From Mytilinidion resinicola (Eukaryota > Ascomycota > Dothideomycetes > Mytilinidiales > Mytilinidiaceae), in assembly GCF_010093595.1 (NCBI RefSeq), contig NW_022985461.1, forward strand, positions 202,783-227,298: a stretch of DNA of 24,516 nucleotides, in the 5' to 3' direction. The notes beneath the pieces are model-generated. The model did not search any database, was not told the DNA's origin, and saw only the letters and a list, made by a program, of their open reading frames with translations. The position numbers and the translations under genes are program-made. Of this stretch, positions 1-10,300 are shown piece by piece; within the stretch, counting starts at the first letter, position 1; each line of letters starts with the position of its first letter.

Positions 1-201
1 AGGTGTAAGACGGCGATTTTTGGAGATAGCACCGCGTTGTGGAGGAATACCACGGGCGCGACGCGTAACCGTCTTTCTGGGCACATCGTATAGTTTCTCA
101 ACGCCTCGGAAGGATGTAATTTGGCCGGTCTTGTAGGCTTGAACGCCTAGAATAACTCTGCCTTCTTGAAAGATGGCTTCTTGTTGTTGTGGTGCTGCCA
201 T
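1..201 (-). CDS. Pogo-like transposase, N-terminal 67 codons (partial)
   Basis: The minus-strand frame opens with ATG at 201-199 and runs open to the window edge. It begins MAAPQQQEAIFQEGRVILGV and continues through a segment ending in YDVPRKTVTRRARG and then KNRRLT. This matches the helix-turn-helix (psq/CENP-B-like) N-terminus of fungal pogo-type DDE transposases, which binds the element's terminal repeats. The catalytic DDE domain would lie beyond the window. No stop or frameshift is visible in this part, and identity with the copy at the right end suggests recent activity. Family assignment is from recognition of the N-terminal pattern. Confidence 0.8.
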   Translation of the reverse strand, partial: MAAPQQQEAIFQEGRVILGVQAYKTGQITSFRGVEKLYDVPRKTVTRRARGIPPQRGAISKNRRLTP

Positions 202-283
202 TGGGGTGGTTGTTGGACGACGCGTCGCGTGTTGAGTTGGGTGGGCCACTAGCTTGTGCGGGCCACTAACTTGTGGATTACGT
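1..283 (-). mobile_element. pogo/Tc1-mariner-like element, 5' end, copy A (cut by window edge)
   Basis: This is the 5' terminal part of a DNA transposon read on the minus strand. The tip lies at 283 and reads ACGTAATCCACAAG inward, directly next to a TA dinucleotide at 284-285, the usual target of pogo/Tc1-mariner elements. Two 16-bp near-identical direct repeats follow the tip, then an untranslated leader, then the transposase start codon 82 nt from the tip. The same sequence recurs with no mismatch at 24248-24516 in opposite orientation. The remaining element lies outside the window, so completeness is unknown. Confidence 0.85.
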
Positions 284-285
284 TA
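15..285. repeat. Left arm of a 271-bp perfect inverted repeat
   Basis: Position i on the left pairs with position 24531-i on the right for every base from 15 to 285; I compared the two arms line by line and saw no mismatch. Identity stops at 286, just after the TA. The arm therefore equals one transposon 5' end plus its TA target, and the true repeat probably continues beyond the window. Confidence 0.95.
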
Positions 286-291
286 GCTTTG

Positions 292-456
292 ATGGCAAGC
301 TTATTAATGCAGTTCTTGCCTCAGGCCTCCACGGCTGATGCCTTGGTCTGCGACACGCCAATCGGTACCTCCAACGGAAGCGATCACCAATACCGGCCAG
401 CGCCGTACGTTTCAAATAATCATTACGGTGTAATTTACTTTTTGGAAATCAAGTAA
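292..456 (+). other. Short ORF with a signal-peptide-like start (doubtful)
   Basis: The ORF starts at an ATG seven bases inside the transposon's TA target and encodes 54 aa. The first 18 residues (MASLLMQFLPQASTADAL) resemble a short secretion signal; a CDTPIG segment and a few polar residues follow before the stop. No family is recognised. It may be the 3' remnant of a gene interrupted by the adjacent transposon, or chance. No intron signals or upstream promoter survive, since transposon sequence begins at once. Confidence 0.15.
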
Positions 457-580
457 GTTAAGCCCCGCACTACGGTAACTAAGGTTTAAGAAGTTACGAT
501 TCGATCGGTGACGCTCTGGGCCTGCTGCCTAGTGTAGCTCATCGCTTACATCCTTCGTTATCACCATCACCGTTTGCAGA

Positions 581-1977
581 ATGGATCCCGCCAGTGCCGC
601 GCTTTGTGAAGGCCTTGGTCCCATGGAGCCTAGCACATATGCCGCCCTACTGAAATCCAGTGAGTGGTACTGCGCACACGAACGAGCCTCAGCTAACACT
701 TCAAAGAGTCCCTTCCCAACCTTCCTCACGAGTTACTCCTTTCGATAAGCGACCTGCTAGTGCGATTCCGTTATATCAATGCCTTGGCCCAAACGAACAA
801 ACGACTGTACTGGCATCTCAACAACTACTTATACTCCCTTGACGTGCACGTAACAGGAGGTTCGGCATTGATATGGGCTGCACAACGTGGATTGAGGCGA
901 ACGGCTTGGCTATCACTCGCTGAAGGCGCAGATATTGAAGCATCAAACGTGGTGACGATACCACGTCAGCTTGGATGTTTAAGCTTCGATTCTATGTCGA
1001 CTTGCCTGACACCACTTCAAACTGCTCTATGCTACGGATCCGATTCTGTCGCAAGGTTTCTAATCAATCACGGCGCTATCTCTTCGTCGTCCTATCCTCC
1101 TGAATTGTGCAGCTGCACAAATCTCCACATGGCGGCCGCAATGGGACTTACATCTGCTCTAAAAATCTTAATCGATCAGGGCATGGATGTTGGAGCTCGC
1201 GACGGGCGGCTTCAAACACCATTACACTACACCGCTACAGTCCAACACCGGAACTCGCTAGACCAAGCACGGGTGGTGATGTTGCTCTTGTTAAACAATG
1301 CAGATCCTATAACAGAAGATTCACAGGGAACGCGCCCGGTTTCTATCGGGAAAAAGCGCTCTAACCCAGTCGTCAAAATGCTATCGGAGAAAGGTGCGGC
1401 AGTCAAGGCATATGAGATTTCGTTGCAAGATCGAGAGCTGTTCGGAATGTGGCGCATGTCGAAGGAAAGACGTGAAGAGGCAGCGTGGCTAGAGGAAAAG
1501 AAAGAAAAGCAACTTGCTATCGAACGTGCGAAACGAGAGCGAGACCAGGACAATAAGAAGAAAAGAGTTGCGGCAGAACAGAGAAGAGCCATAGCGAAAT
1601 CTCGGGAGCGAGAAGAGATGACAAGAAGAAAAGGAGCTCAGAAAGTAATCCAGACATATGCAAAGGAAAGGGCCGACCAAACTGCCGCTGCGCAGAAAGT
1701 AGTCAAAGAGGAGGCAAGAATTGAGAAGGCTCGGTCAGAGAGACAAGGTGCTGTAAAGGAGGCTTGGTCTAGGATGAGAAAGGAAGCTGACCAGAGAGGT
1801 CGAGTGACGACTAAACCAGATCTGCTAACAAAGGCTGACTGCAACCATCCTTCAGGTCTGTGGAAGTGTAGGGTGCGCAAAACCTGTCAATCTTGCGAGA
1901 TATCTGCGAAATGGCTGTCCTTGTGCACAGATTGCGGATTCGTAATATGTATGCGGTGTAATTTAGGAAAGGCATAG
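581..1977 (+). CDS. F-box / ankyrin-repeat protein with coiled coil and Cys-rich C-terminus
   Basis: Gene model: exons 581-659 and 707-1977, giving 449 aa. The 47-nt intron (660-706) has donor GTGAGT, branch site GCTAAC (692-697) and acceptor AAG; only this splice restores a conserved-looking F-box. F-box residues are about 29-69 (core SLPNLPHELLLSISDLL, then NALAQTNKRLYWHLNNYLY). About four to five ankyrin-like units follow (roughly 78-260, e.g. TPLHYTA, NLHMAAAMG). A highly charged helix, probably coiled coil, spans about 265-395. The tail carries nine zinc-ligand candidates: C405, H407, C414, C420, C423, C433, C436, C441, C444. F-box proteins recruit substrates to SCF ubiquitin ligases through Skp1, and ankyrin repeats would be the substrate-binding part; the role of the tail is unknown. 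A second in-frame ATG at 623 is a possible start. Confidence 0.8.
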
Positions 1978-3019
1978 GCATGAACTTATCTCTTTGTACT
2001 CGTCCACATTATAGTTCGAATCCGCAGCGCTTCCATACCCTAATTGACATGTTGTGCAAAACAAATACAAAGGCTTCTTAACATAACAGGCGCAATAGAT
2101 CTCGGCTATAGTGGTAGAGTATTTCTGTGCCGTAACGTGTCTCAAGGCTATAGATCCGACAACGCAGTATTGAGCTTTCTATATTGAAGAAGGCGGGCTG
2201 GCAGGACAATGTTTTCCTGCACATAGGGTATTGTTTCCAGGTTGCAGAGAGAAGCAGTTCTGTGCCGTAACGCTTGAGAAGTATTGGAGATAACTTGAAT
2301 TGGACGCATGCGAGCTGCTGGCGGTTGGCAATTGTGAGGTCTGGAAACTGGGCAAGGTTAGACTTTGAAGTAGATACTGTAACTTAATGAGTTTTATTCA
2401 ACTTACCGTTCTGAAGTCCAGAAACCATACGCCAAGACCTGCCAAGGCGATGAGTGTCCCATTTCGGGCCTAGCTGTTCATTGACGGCCGTCTAGCCGTC
2501 TAATGAAGTAATTAACACTTCCTGCTCCCCCGATCCCTCTATGGAATAGGGATAGTAAAAAATATATTGAGATGAATAGTGAAGAGAACGTCTAGGCTGT
2601 ACGAAGTTTGAGACGCGTGATACGACCTGAAGAATGCCTAAAGCAGAAGGAATCGCAGCTAAGTTAGTTAAGATATATGCTCGATTCCAGTCTAACTGTA
2701 GTGACCACTAGACACATCTCGTTCTCGCCCGCCCCACCCCCACCTGCCCGATGAATGAAGCGAGAGATGAATGTGCGATCGAGAACCTCCGCGGATCAAT
2801 ACCGACGTTTCTAGCGGCGCCGAACACAGCCATGGACCCGCTACTTGGTACTAGCCCCTTCTGGCAATTAGTTGGCCGTTACTATTGAGCTAGTCCAATA
2901 TGAGATTAGCGGGGGCTTCCCAAGATAAATTCTCTCTGCGGACGCCCCCTAAGAGGATTTATGATGATGATGGTGATGACCAAAAGGCGCCAAGTGTGCA
3001 AGAAACGTGCGCGCAAGAT
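1978..3019. other. Gene-poor intergenic stretch
   Basis: I see no supportable gene here. A 15-bp direct repeat (TTCTGTGCCGTAACG) occurs at 2123-2137 and 2258-2272. A tRNA B-box-like string (AGTTCGAATCC) lies near 2013-2023 but has no matching A box or cloverleaf. A short GAT-rich run lies around 2961-2979. Confidence 0.5.
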
Positions 3020-3087
3020 GGATCGTGTGACTTAACGGATCGTGCAAACAGGCGGATCGTGCAAGCTAGCGCATCGTGGAAGCTAAA
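3020..3087 (+). repeat. Four-unit 17-bp tandem repeat
   Basis: Units start at 3020, 3037, 3054 and 3071, exactly 17 bp apart. Each opens with GGATCGTG or GCATCGTG; the second and third units differ at two positions (GGATCGTGCAAACAGGC and GGATCGTGCAAGCTAGC). It looks like a small decaying minisatellite. Confidence 0.75.
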
Positions 3088-3259
3088 TTAGTGCAATCGA
3101 ACTCCTTGGAGTAACTAACGCATGGCACACGTGACTGCCATTTTCAAACTCCTGGAGTTCGCAAATGACACTGCTGACTCGTGGTCCTGCCATTTCGTCC
3201 TGGGACGCTGACACGGTACACTGTCCGCCCCCACTCCGCTGCGCCTTTCGCTTAACTAG

Positions 3260-3288
3260 ATCCCGCTGCAGGGGGCCCCCTGCGGGAT
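3260..3288. repeat. GC-rich imperfect palindrome
   Basis: ATCCCGC, then TGCAGGGGG, is mirrored by CCCCCTGCGGGAT, with a three-base asymmetry in one arm. It could form a stable hairpin. It lies just upstream of the coding remnant at 3302-3651; no function is recognised. Confidence 0.6.
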
Positions 3289-3301
3289 ACCGACCACCGC
3301 G

Positions 3302-3651
3302 CCAAAGCCTACGTCAACTCCTGTACGTGTACCAGCAACACCACCTCTAGCCCCGCCAGCAGCCCCGAAGGGACGTATGAGGAAACACAGTGCGAAGATG
3401 CTAGAGGCCCAGCAGTCGCCGAAGACACGGACAAGAACACTGCAGTCAGTGCAGAACATACCCGGAGCAACTGAATCGCAAACGACACAAAACGAGGCGT
3501 ATCCACCTCCCCCCTAGGCGAGGTCGTAGAGCTGATCGCAAGTCTAAGAGAGACCACAGTACAGAGCAGCATCATCAAGAGCATTAGTACCGACCTCGTA
3601 GCGGTTACAGAAGGACGGCTGGTAGGAGGGACGCGGATATGTCCAGAGTGA
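3302..3651 (+). pseudogene. Frameshifted coding remnant, possibly a transposable-element ORF
   Basis: From 3302 one frame reads a Pro/Thr/basic-rich segment (KPTSTPVRVPATPPLAPPA, later HSAKMLEAQQSPKTRTRT) and stops at 3515-3517. This falls just after a run of six C (3509-3514). Moving to the adjacent frame at that run continues smoothly as LGEVVELIASLRETTVQSSI and on to a stop at 3649-3651. A Pro-rich lead followed by a helical ELIASL-type segment resembles the first ORF of fungal non-LTR retrotransposons. That assignment is from general resemblance only. The break at a homopolymer is typical of decay, or of a sequencing error. Confidence 0.35.
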
Positions 3652-4348
3652 ATATTGTTAGAGACGAGACAGATCAGATGGAACAGGCGGGTAAGAGCAT
3701 ATTGGATCGAACCAATTCCAGAGCGCACATCGGAGAGAATGTATGGGTCGGCTTTATGGCAGGGAGAGCTAACAGATTGCTTTTCCGCCGTGGGACAGGA
3801 CTTTTAAGATGTCCTCAAGAAGCTTTACTACGCTTTCCAATCACGTTCATTATCTACACTCGCTCTACGTTTCTCTTACTCCCGAGCGACGTTGATACGT
3901 GAGGACGCTGATACAATCAGAGCTGATCGACTTGGTTTCTCACACAAACTACTTATCTCTACAGCAACTCCGCGTGTCTTAATTGGTTGCAAGTACCTGC
4001 AGGTCATCGAACTTGAGCGAATCCAACTCCATTGCCCAATTTCGGGCTTTCTGCAGCTCTGATTGGTTATCATAGTGCTACCTACTTGTCTGCCCAGATG
4101 GCTTCAAAACACGGGTATCCCGACTATCATTCTATTCCATACATAGAGAGGGTGAATCGAAACAGGCCAATCTTCTTGGATCTAGTCAATACAGAGCGCG
4201 AATCTAGTTTCCGGAAGATTCTGCGCTGGCGCGGCATATCCGTTTGCCTGCAGCGTGCTACGCCTCTTTTAGGCACACCGCCACCGTCCTAGGATCTCTA
4301 CTTTACACCGCACATTCCCCAACCCTTTCAGCTTCCATAATCCGTCTG
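3652..4348. other. Intergenic, upstream of the giant gene
   Basis: No gene is supportable. The stretch should hold the promoter and 5' UTR of the gene starting at 4349. A short internal duplication, GACGTTGATACG then GGACGCTGATAC, lies around 3889-3916. The open frame from 4244 to 4348, upstream of the chosen start, lacks conserved-looking sequence. Confidence 0.4.
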
Positions 4349-7300
4349 ATGATGGCTTCCACGATGGTGCCCACGGATAGAGAGCTCAGATACGTGATTG
4401 ATCACGTCTTCCTGCCACCCCAAGTCCACGAAGAGAAAGATGACTTCGAAGTCGGCAGGAGCAACACTCTTCTTTCTATGTTTTTAGAGAGTCTAAAATC
4501 TTACCACGTATTGCTACCGGTCGCAATGTCCCCGATCTGGAAGGCGTGCGTCGATATGATCCAGACAATGTACGACCTGCAAGGCTCCTCTCTTACCCTA
4601 GACAAAAAGGGCCTTCTCGCCAAGTTTGACGCGTTGGGTGACGGAGGTAAGCTCAAATTAAAATGCTCAAAGTGCAAATGGTAGCTGATTAGGCCCAGAT
4701 ACTATCGCACTGCATATCCGAGCACAGAACGCAGCCCTACTCGTCCACCAATACGACCACGATACTACATTCGAAACCTTCGAGCTTTCTCCAACTGCTG
4801 GAGGGGTTATGGCCTGCAAGTCGCGTCTACGTCGCTCGTTCCCAGGGCCCGCTATACACATCGCCAATGCTGTTTTCGAGGATGCAGCATTCCGTGAGCC
4901 GCTGGCGGAAATGCTCGTGAAGCTGGATTTAGAGACGCCCACTGAGGTGGCCCGGACTACCACGACAACCAAGTCTGATTCTACGGTCTCAGAGAGTCGC
5001 CAAGCCACTGATCCAATGATGGTAACCGGCCTTCTTACAGGCGCTTTGCGTGCTGCCGGCATGCCAGCCTATAACGTGGTCCGCATTGAGAAGAACACGC
5101 GCGACGATGTTCTCTGGAAAAAGGCAAAGAACCCATGGCGACGATCGTCACTGTGGCTTCTGCTTCGCGTCGCCGTTGAGACAACGTTAGCCCGGACTGG
5201 TATACATGAAGGAGCTCGCCATTACAAGTCGTTTATGATTTTCTTCTTGAGTCAGGTTCTACAGTCCGCTCTCGATGAATCAAGCGGCGTTCCGAGCGAC
5301 TTGCTCTTTGTCATGAAAGCAAAGATCAGCCGGCGCATGTTGAAATTGGGTCGGACGCCCTCCATACCTAAGGTTGACGAAATTCTCCGCTCGACTCGAG
5401 AGAGGCTGAACAGCACCTGGGACAAGCTGCAGAACGACAAGGACCCGTATCATATCTGGAAGTCGTGGGATATGTTCCAATCAACCATATCGTTTTCCGA
5501 AGACACAAAACTTGAGCTCAAAACTTTCCGCCGATACCTGGAATCCCTTCGCGTCCGAAACCTATCTGCCGCTACCGAGGAAGCATTTCAGCCTGAACAT
5601 TTGAGTCGCATTCACTTGTGCCACATAACGCTCCCTATCCTAGACGACCTTCTCTTTGTCGGATCCCACCAGAAGCAGGTTCTGCTCACTGATTTCGAAT
5701 CCTGGGTCGATGCTTGCCTTTCCGGATGGCTAGAAAACAACATCCATCGCTCAGACACGACGGCCGAGCTCGCAGACTTACTAAAGCAGTATCCGGAAAT
5801 AGCGCTACAGGTATACGAAGGCAACCCTGTGCTGTTATCCACGATGTTTCTCACAGCTATGGAACTTTGGGTCGCAATGGACAAGTCCACCATCACTCAG
5901 TATTCTCTCGTCGCTGGCTATTACCCGGGCTTCCCATCCGGATTCTTAGAACCACTTAATTTACCTTCGAAGCGACAACTGGCCCGACTGTCTTCAGTAG
6001 AAAAGTACATGAAATCTCGGGACACTTCAACCAACCTGGGGACCCGCGTCCACTTCTTGTCGTCCGGATTTAATAGCCTTCCAGTGCGCTATTACGACAG
6101 CCCGACGAATTACAAACACAGACAACTGCGGCAGCGCATAGAGGATGAGGCGACACAGGATCGACAGGAAAAGCGGAACGAATTCATCCGGATGAAAGCC
6201 GAGTACGATGATCTTTCAAACCAGGTCGCCAACATGGGTTGCAATGATTCGACATCTCAGAAAGGTGGACGTTGGCGCATAAAACACAAGAAGAAGAAGT
6301 GCAAGAAGTGCCAAATGGAAACAAGTATGAAATCAATGAAGATCGATATTCACGAGTGGCCGTTACCTTCCGATAACGTACAGGCCAAACTGGTGGTATT
6401 CGAGTTGGACGTCCCAGAAGAAATCCGACAATGGAGAGACGCCACATATCGGCTGCAAGCTGAACTTCTTGCTAAGCAGGCCTCTGTCTCTGAACAACAG
6501 CTCTATTGGCTGCGAAACTATGATGATCTGCGCAATCATCAGAAGCCCACGCTAGGAAGATTGCAGCTAGGATCACACGCGAAATCTTTCACAGTCGCGC
6601 ACTACAGGTCAGTGCCCATCTCGACCGCCACCGAGGAAGACGTATTGGTAAACCATGGCATGAAATATGATATACGGGATTGGGAACGAGAGCGAACAGC
6701 AAGCCATTGTATCGGCGATTTCAACATTCGCGCTGCGTGCACTTTCAAACTCCCAAGCGGACCTTACAGCCAGCTTCAAGACACAATCGCCAACACAACT
6801 CATACTTCAAATGAAATTATAGCTCGCCAATCGGAATGTTCCCCCGCAATGACCCTACACGAATTCTATGCGTTTGGTGCTCTACGTGCAGGCCATCGCC
6901 TTCAGTGGATCAACATGGCGAGGGAGCTGACCGAGAATGTATTGCCTTTCAGCCAATACGAGGTGTGTGCTTTGTTCCTCCAAGCTTCTCTACAGGCTGG
7001 GCCTGCCGGGAAATCTCCAATTCTTCGAGAATCCCACGAGTTATTGGAACAAAAGCATATTAGCCTAGAGCTACTCACCGCACTTGAAGAAGGTCTCTCG
7101 GGCGTAGAAGCAAACTGGCAAGGCGCGATAGCAACCCGCTTGTTCACCGTTCTTGCGTCTCGTGTTCTGTCCCTTACGGTCCACGAGGATGTGAAGAAGG
7201 AATGTCGTCTCTTTTTATGCCGAATCCGCAAGATTGTCCTGGGCTGGACAAGAGAGCTTCAAGGACAACTCCAAGCTAGTACCGAAGAAGGCGAACGTAC

Positions 7301-10300
7301 TAATCTCCGATCTAGGTGTTTAGAAGTTTCATTAATCGGCTATTTGACTTTCGGAGCCAATAACGAATATGTTCCGTCGCTGCTCACAGACCAGTCAGAC
7401 GTTTCCGATGCCGTTGAATTTATGGTTTCGATCCGCGATAACTGTCCCACGGTGGAGAAAGACGTCAAGGCTCCGCTTCGTCAATTACTACAGGAGTCGA
7501 CTGTCCTGTTTCTTCGGCTCGAAGATCGGATCCGGGGCCTGGTCCATGCAGACAGTTCAGGTCTCGACCAAGGCGTTACGCAAATCTGGAAAGACTACCG
7601 GCCTTGCGTAGAATGGGCCGCTCTTCCAGCTCCGAATCAGCATTGGCTTACCACAAAGACACGATCTACGCCAACCCAGAGCTTCGCCACCGTCCACCTG
7701 AACATTTTAACCGGCCAATTGCTTCTCAAAGGGAAGCCGGTGTCAAGACTCCCTTCGTACTACGAATCTCACGATACTTTTCAGCGGCTCTTTGGCGCTA
7801 AAATCCTTGATGTTGTTCCCTCCACCTCAGAAGGAATGGAATTTGCGGTGCGCAAGCAAATTGAAGGTCACCAGGTTCATTTCAGAATGGTCCAATCTGA
7901 GATCATTGTTCGTGCAACTGACGAATACGGCCAAGAGTTGGAGCTAGTTCCGACACATGCTCTGGAGGGGGATTTTCCTATCGCGTTTATTGAAGATTTC
8001 CACCACTGGCGGAACGTGGTCACTGGTGTTGTGGAGTGGCATCGACTTTCATCACCATGGCTTCGAGAGCCACACCCGTGGCATCTCATTCCCGATGGCC
8101 ACAACGTGTACCGGTTGCGACAAGGATGTACAGCTCTCATAGACCCCGAAAGCCCCACAGGTCGCAGCCTGTCCTCCTTGCTCCATCCTCTGGAACACAA
8201 AGCTCACCTTCATGCAATCCTAGATACGCACACGAAGGAGGTTGCTGCCCACCTCCCGCGGCTGAATTTAGACTTCGCTCTGGGGCCTGACATGTCCAAT
8301 TTGAAGTCTAAGCAATTTCGGGGACTGGTAGTAGACCGAAATCAGGCCATTGGAACATTGACTGGGCTTAGATCAAAACTTGTTCTCAGCACGCCTGGTG
8401 GTACTGGTGGCAGTAACGAGCGATGCGTGATTGTACCTTTCGGAAACGTCGAATTCGCCCGTAGCGGTCATCATGTCAACGTCAGCATCGAGACTGGGAC
8501 TACACACCAGGTCGGGTACTACGTATACGATTTGGACCGTAATCTGAGAAAGCTGACCGGCAACACTACTTTGAGGGGCAACCTCTTAAAGACTTATCTT
8601 CACGCCGTGACTGCTCACTGTCTGCCGGACGAATTGACAGCGAGGACCGGCACGGAGGAGGCTCTTCACTGCATCCGAAGCGTATCTATGAGATCCTTTG
8701 AAAATCCCTCGAACGATGAACTTGAGCTTTTCAATATCATCTCTAGTCTAACGCCACGCCGTAACTTTTACCCGGCCGGTAAGAAGTTGATGCAGACAGT
8801 AGATTGGTCCGATCTGCCGCCGCTTTCGCAACACAATGGGTTCGTTACAGAGATTGACAATATCCTTCGGCACTATGCGAAGCTCAGCTTCTTTCGCGGT
8901 GATTTGGCAGAGGCGGCTGTCAAAAATATGACGGACGATGAGAAGTTCCTTCTGGAGAGAGCCACTCTCCGCGATGCTATATATCGCCTTGATGGCTTTG
9001 GGGCGGAGACTTATACTACATATCACGACGTCGAATATAATGCTCGTGATCGCTGTTTCAGAAGCGAAGGGGAGCTCCGATCATATACCGCTGCGAGGCT
9101 GGCATGTAGCTGGGCCGTCTCCTTGAACTGTGGGTTCAACATACAAGCGTACTTGGAAGGCTTCGGGAATACTCCCATCAACGGCGTCACTGGCCCCTCA
9201 CACCCGAAAGCTGATATGATTCAGCAGTTGGGGTATGATCAGTTCTGGCTCAAGGAAGGCAAGGAGTTCCTACCTGAGCTTTGGTGCGCACTGCAGTATC
9301 GCTTGTCTTCAGCGGATCAGTCAAAAGACAAATATCGGATCAGCTTCTTTCTCGCAACACTAGTTTTCTGCGGTCACAACAACGAGGATCTCGTAAAGAC
9401 GCTTCTAGCGTTCGCTACTATCCCTCAGCTCCGCCATATGCGGTCTCCGATTTACGACACGTTCAAGCTAAAGGAGTATGGTTACGCACCCCAAAACATG
9501 GACCTTTTCAAAATCGCTAAACAGCATGCCAAAGGTTGGGATGATTCCCCAGAGTCGCGTCTTCCTGACCTACTCAATGAGTCCAGCTTGACCTCCTGGA
9601 ATCGCCGCAACGACCAATACAAGAAAGCTTTCAGTTTGCACGCCCAGGAATTTGCCGACGCGCTCATGCCGCAATGGAGAGTACCATTTGGCGATAATCA
9701 CCCACTTTTACACCCTAGAAATGCCGTCGCCACATACATCGCCACTGATGCGATCTGGGATGTCCAGACAAGGTTTTGTGAATGTGCTCGGAATGCGGAA
9801 CTGTTGAACTACGTCGACAAGGCGCAATTTACATTGAACAATCTGAACCGAACAATCTCCGTGCCAGATTTGTACTTGTTTCCATCCCGGGCGTCCAGAA
9901 AGCCTCGAAGAAAGGGTTCCATGCGATACCTCGATGTATTCCAGGTAATAGCACCAACATTAAAGAGCCTGCCGAAGACCGGAATCTCCAGTCATTTCCT
10001 GAAAACTAAGGTCCAAACCAAGGTCCAGGATCAAAAACACCACATGGAGGCCCTGCTAAGTCGCCTTAGCTCCAAGCCCAAGGATGGATTTGAGAGAGAG
10101 TATGCCAAAGACTTGCAGCGAAGCTACGAATCACTCGATGCTTCCGACGCCCTCCCAGAACTTTCCGGCTCGAAGGAACACTTAGAGGCGGCAATTGGAG
10201 ACTACCTGAAGTCGTGCAACCAGCGCGTTGAGCACATTTATAATCAGATCTGCGAGGCAATGCAAACTGGAAGCACCTACATGACGGCCCCAAGTGTATG

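Noticed and set aside
1227..1592. 121-aa minus-strand ORF
   Set aside because: Antisense shadow of the ankyrin/coiled-coil gene; its Ser/Phe-rich composition reflects the reverse complement of Lys/Arg/Glu codons.
2005..2035. tRNA B-box-like AGTTCGAATCC
   Set aside because: No A box, acceptor stem or anticodon arm at suitable spacing on either strand.
3309..3728. 139-aa minus-strand ORF with hydrophobic runs
   Set aside because: Antisense to the frameshifted remnant, which reads more like protein on the plus strand; no membrane-protein family pattern is seen.
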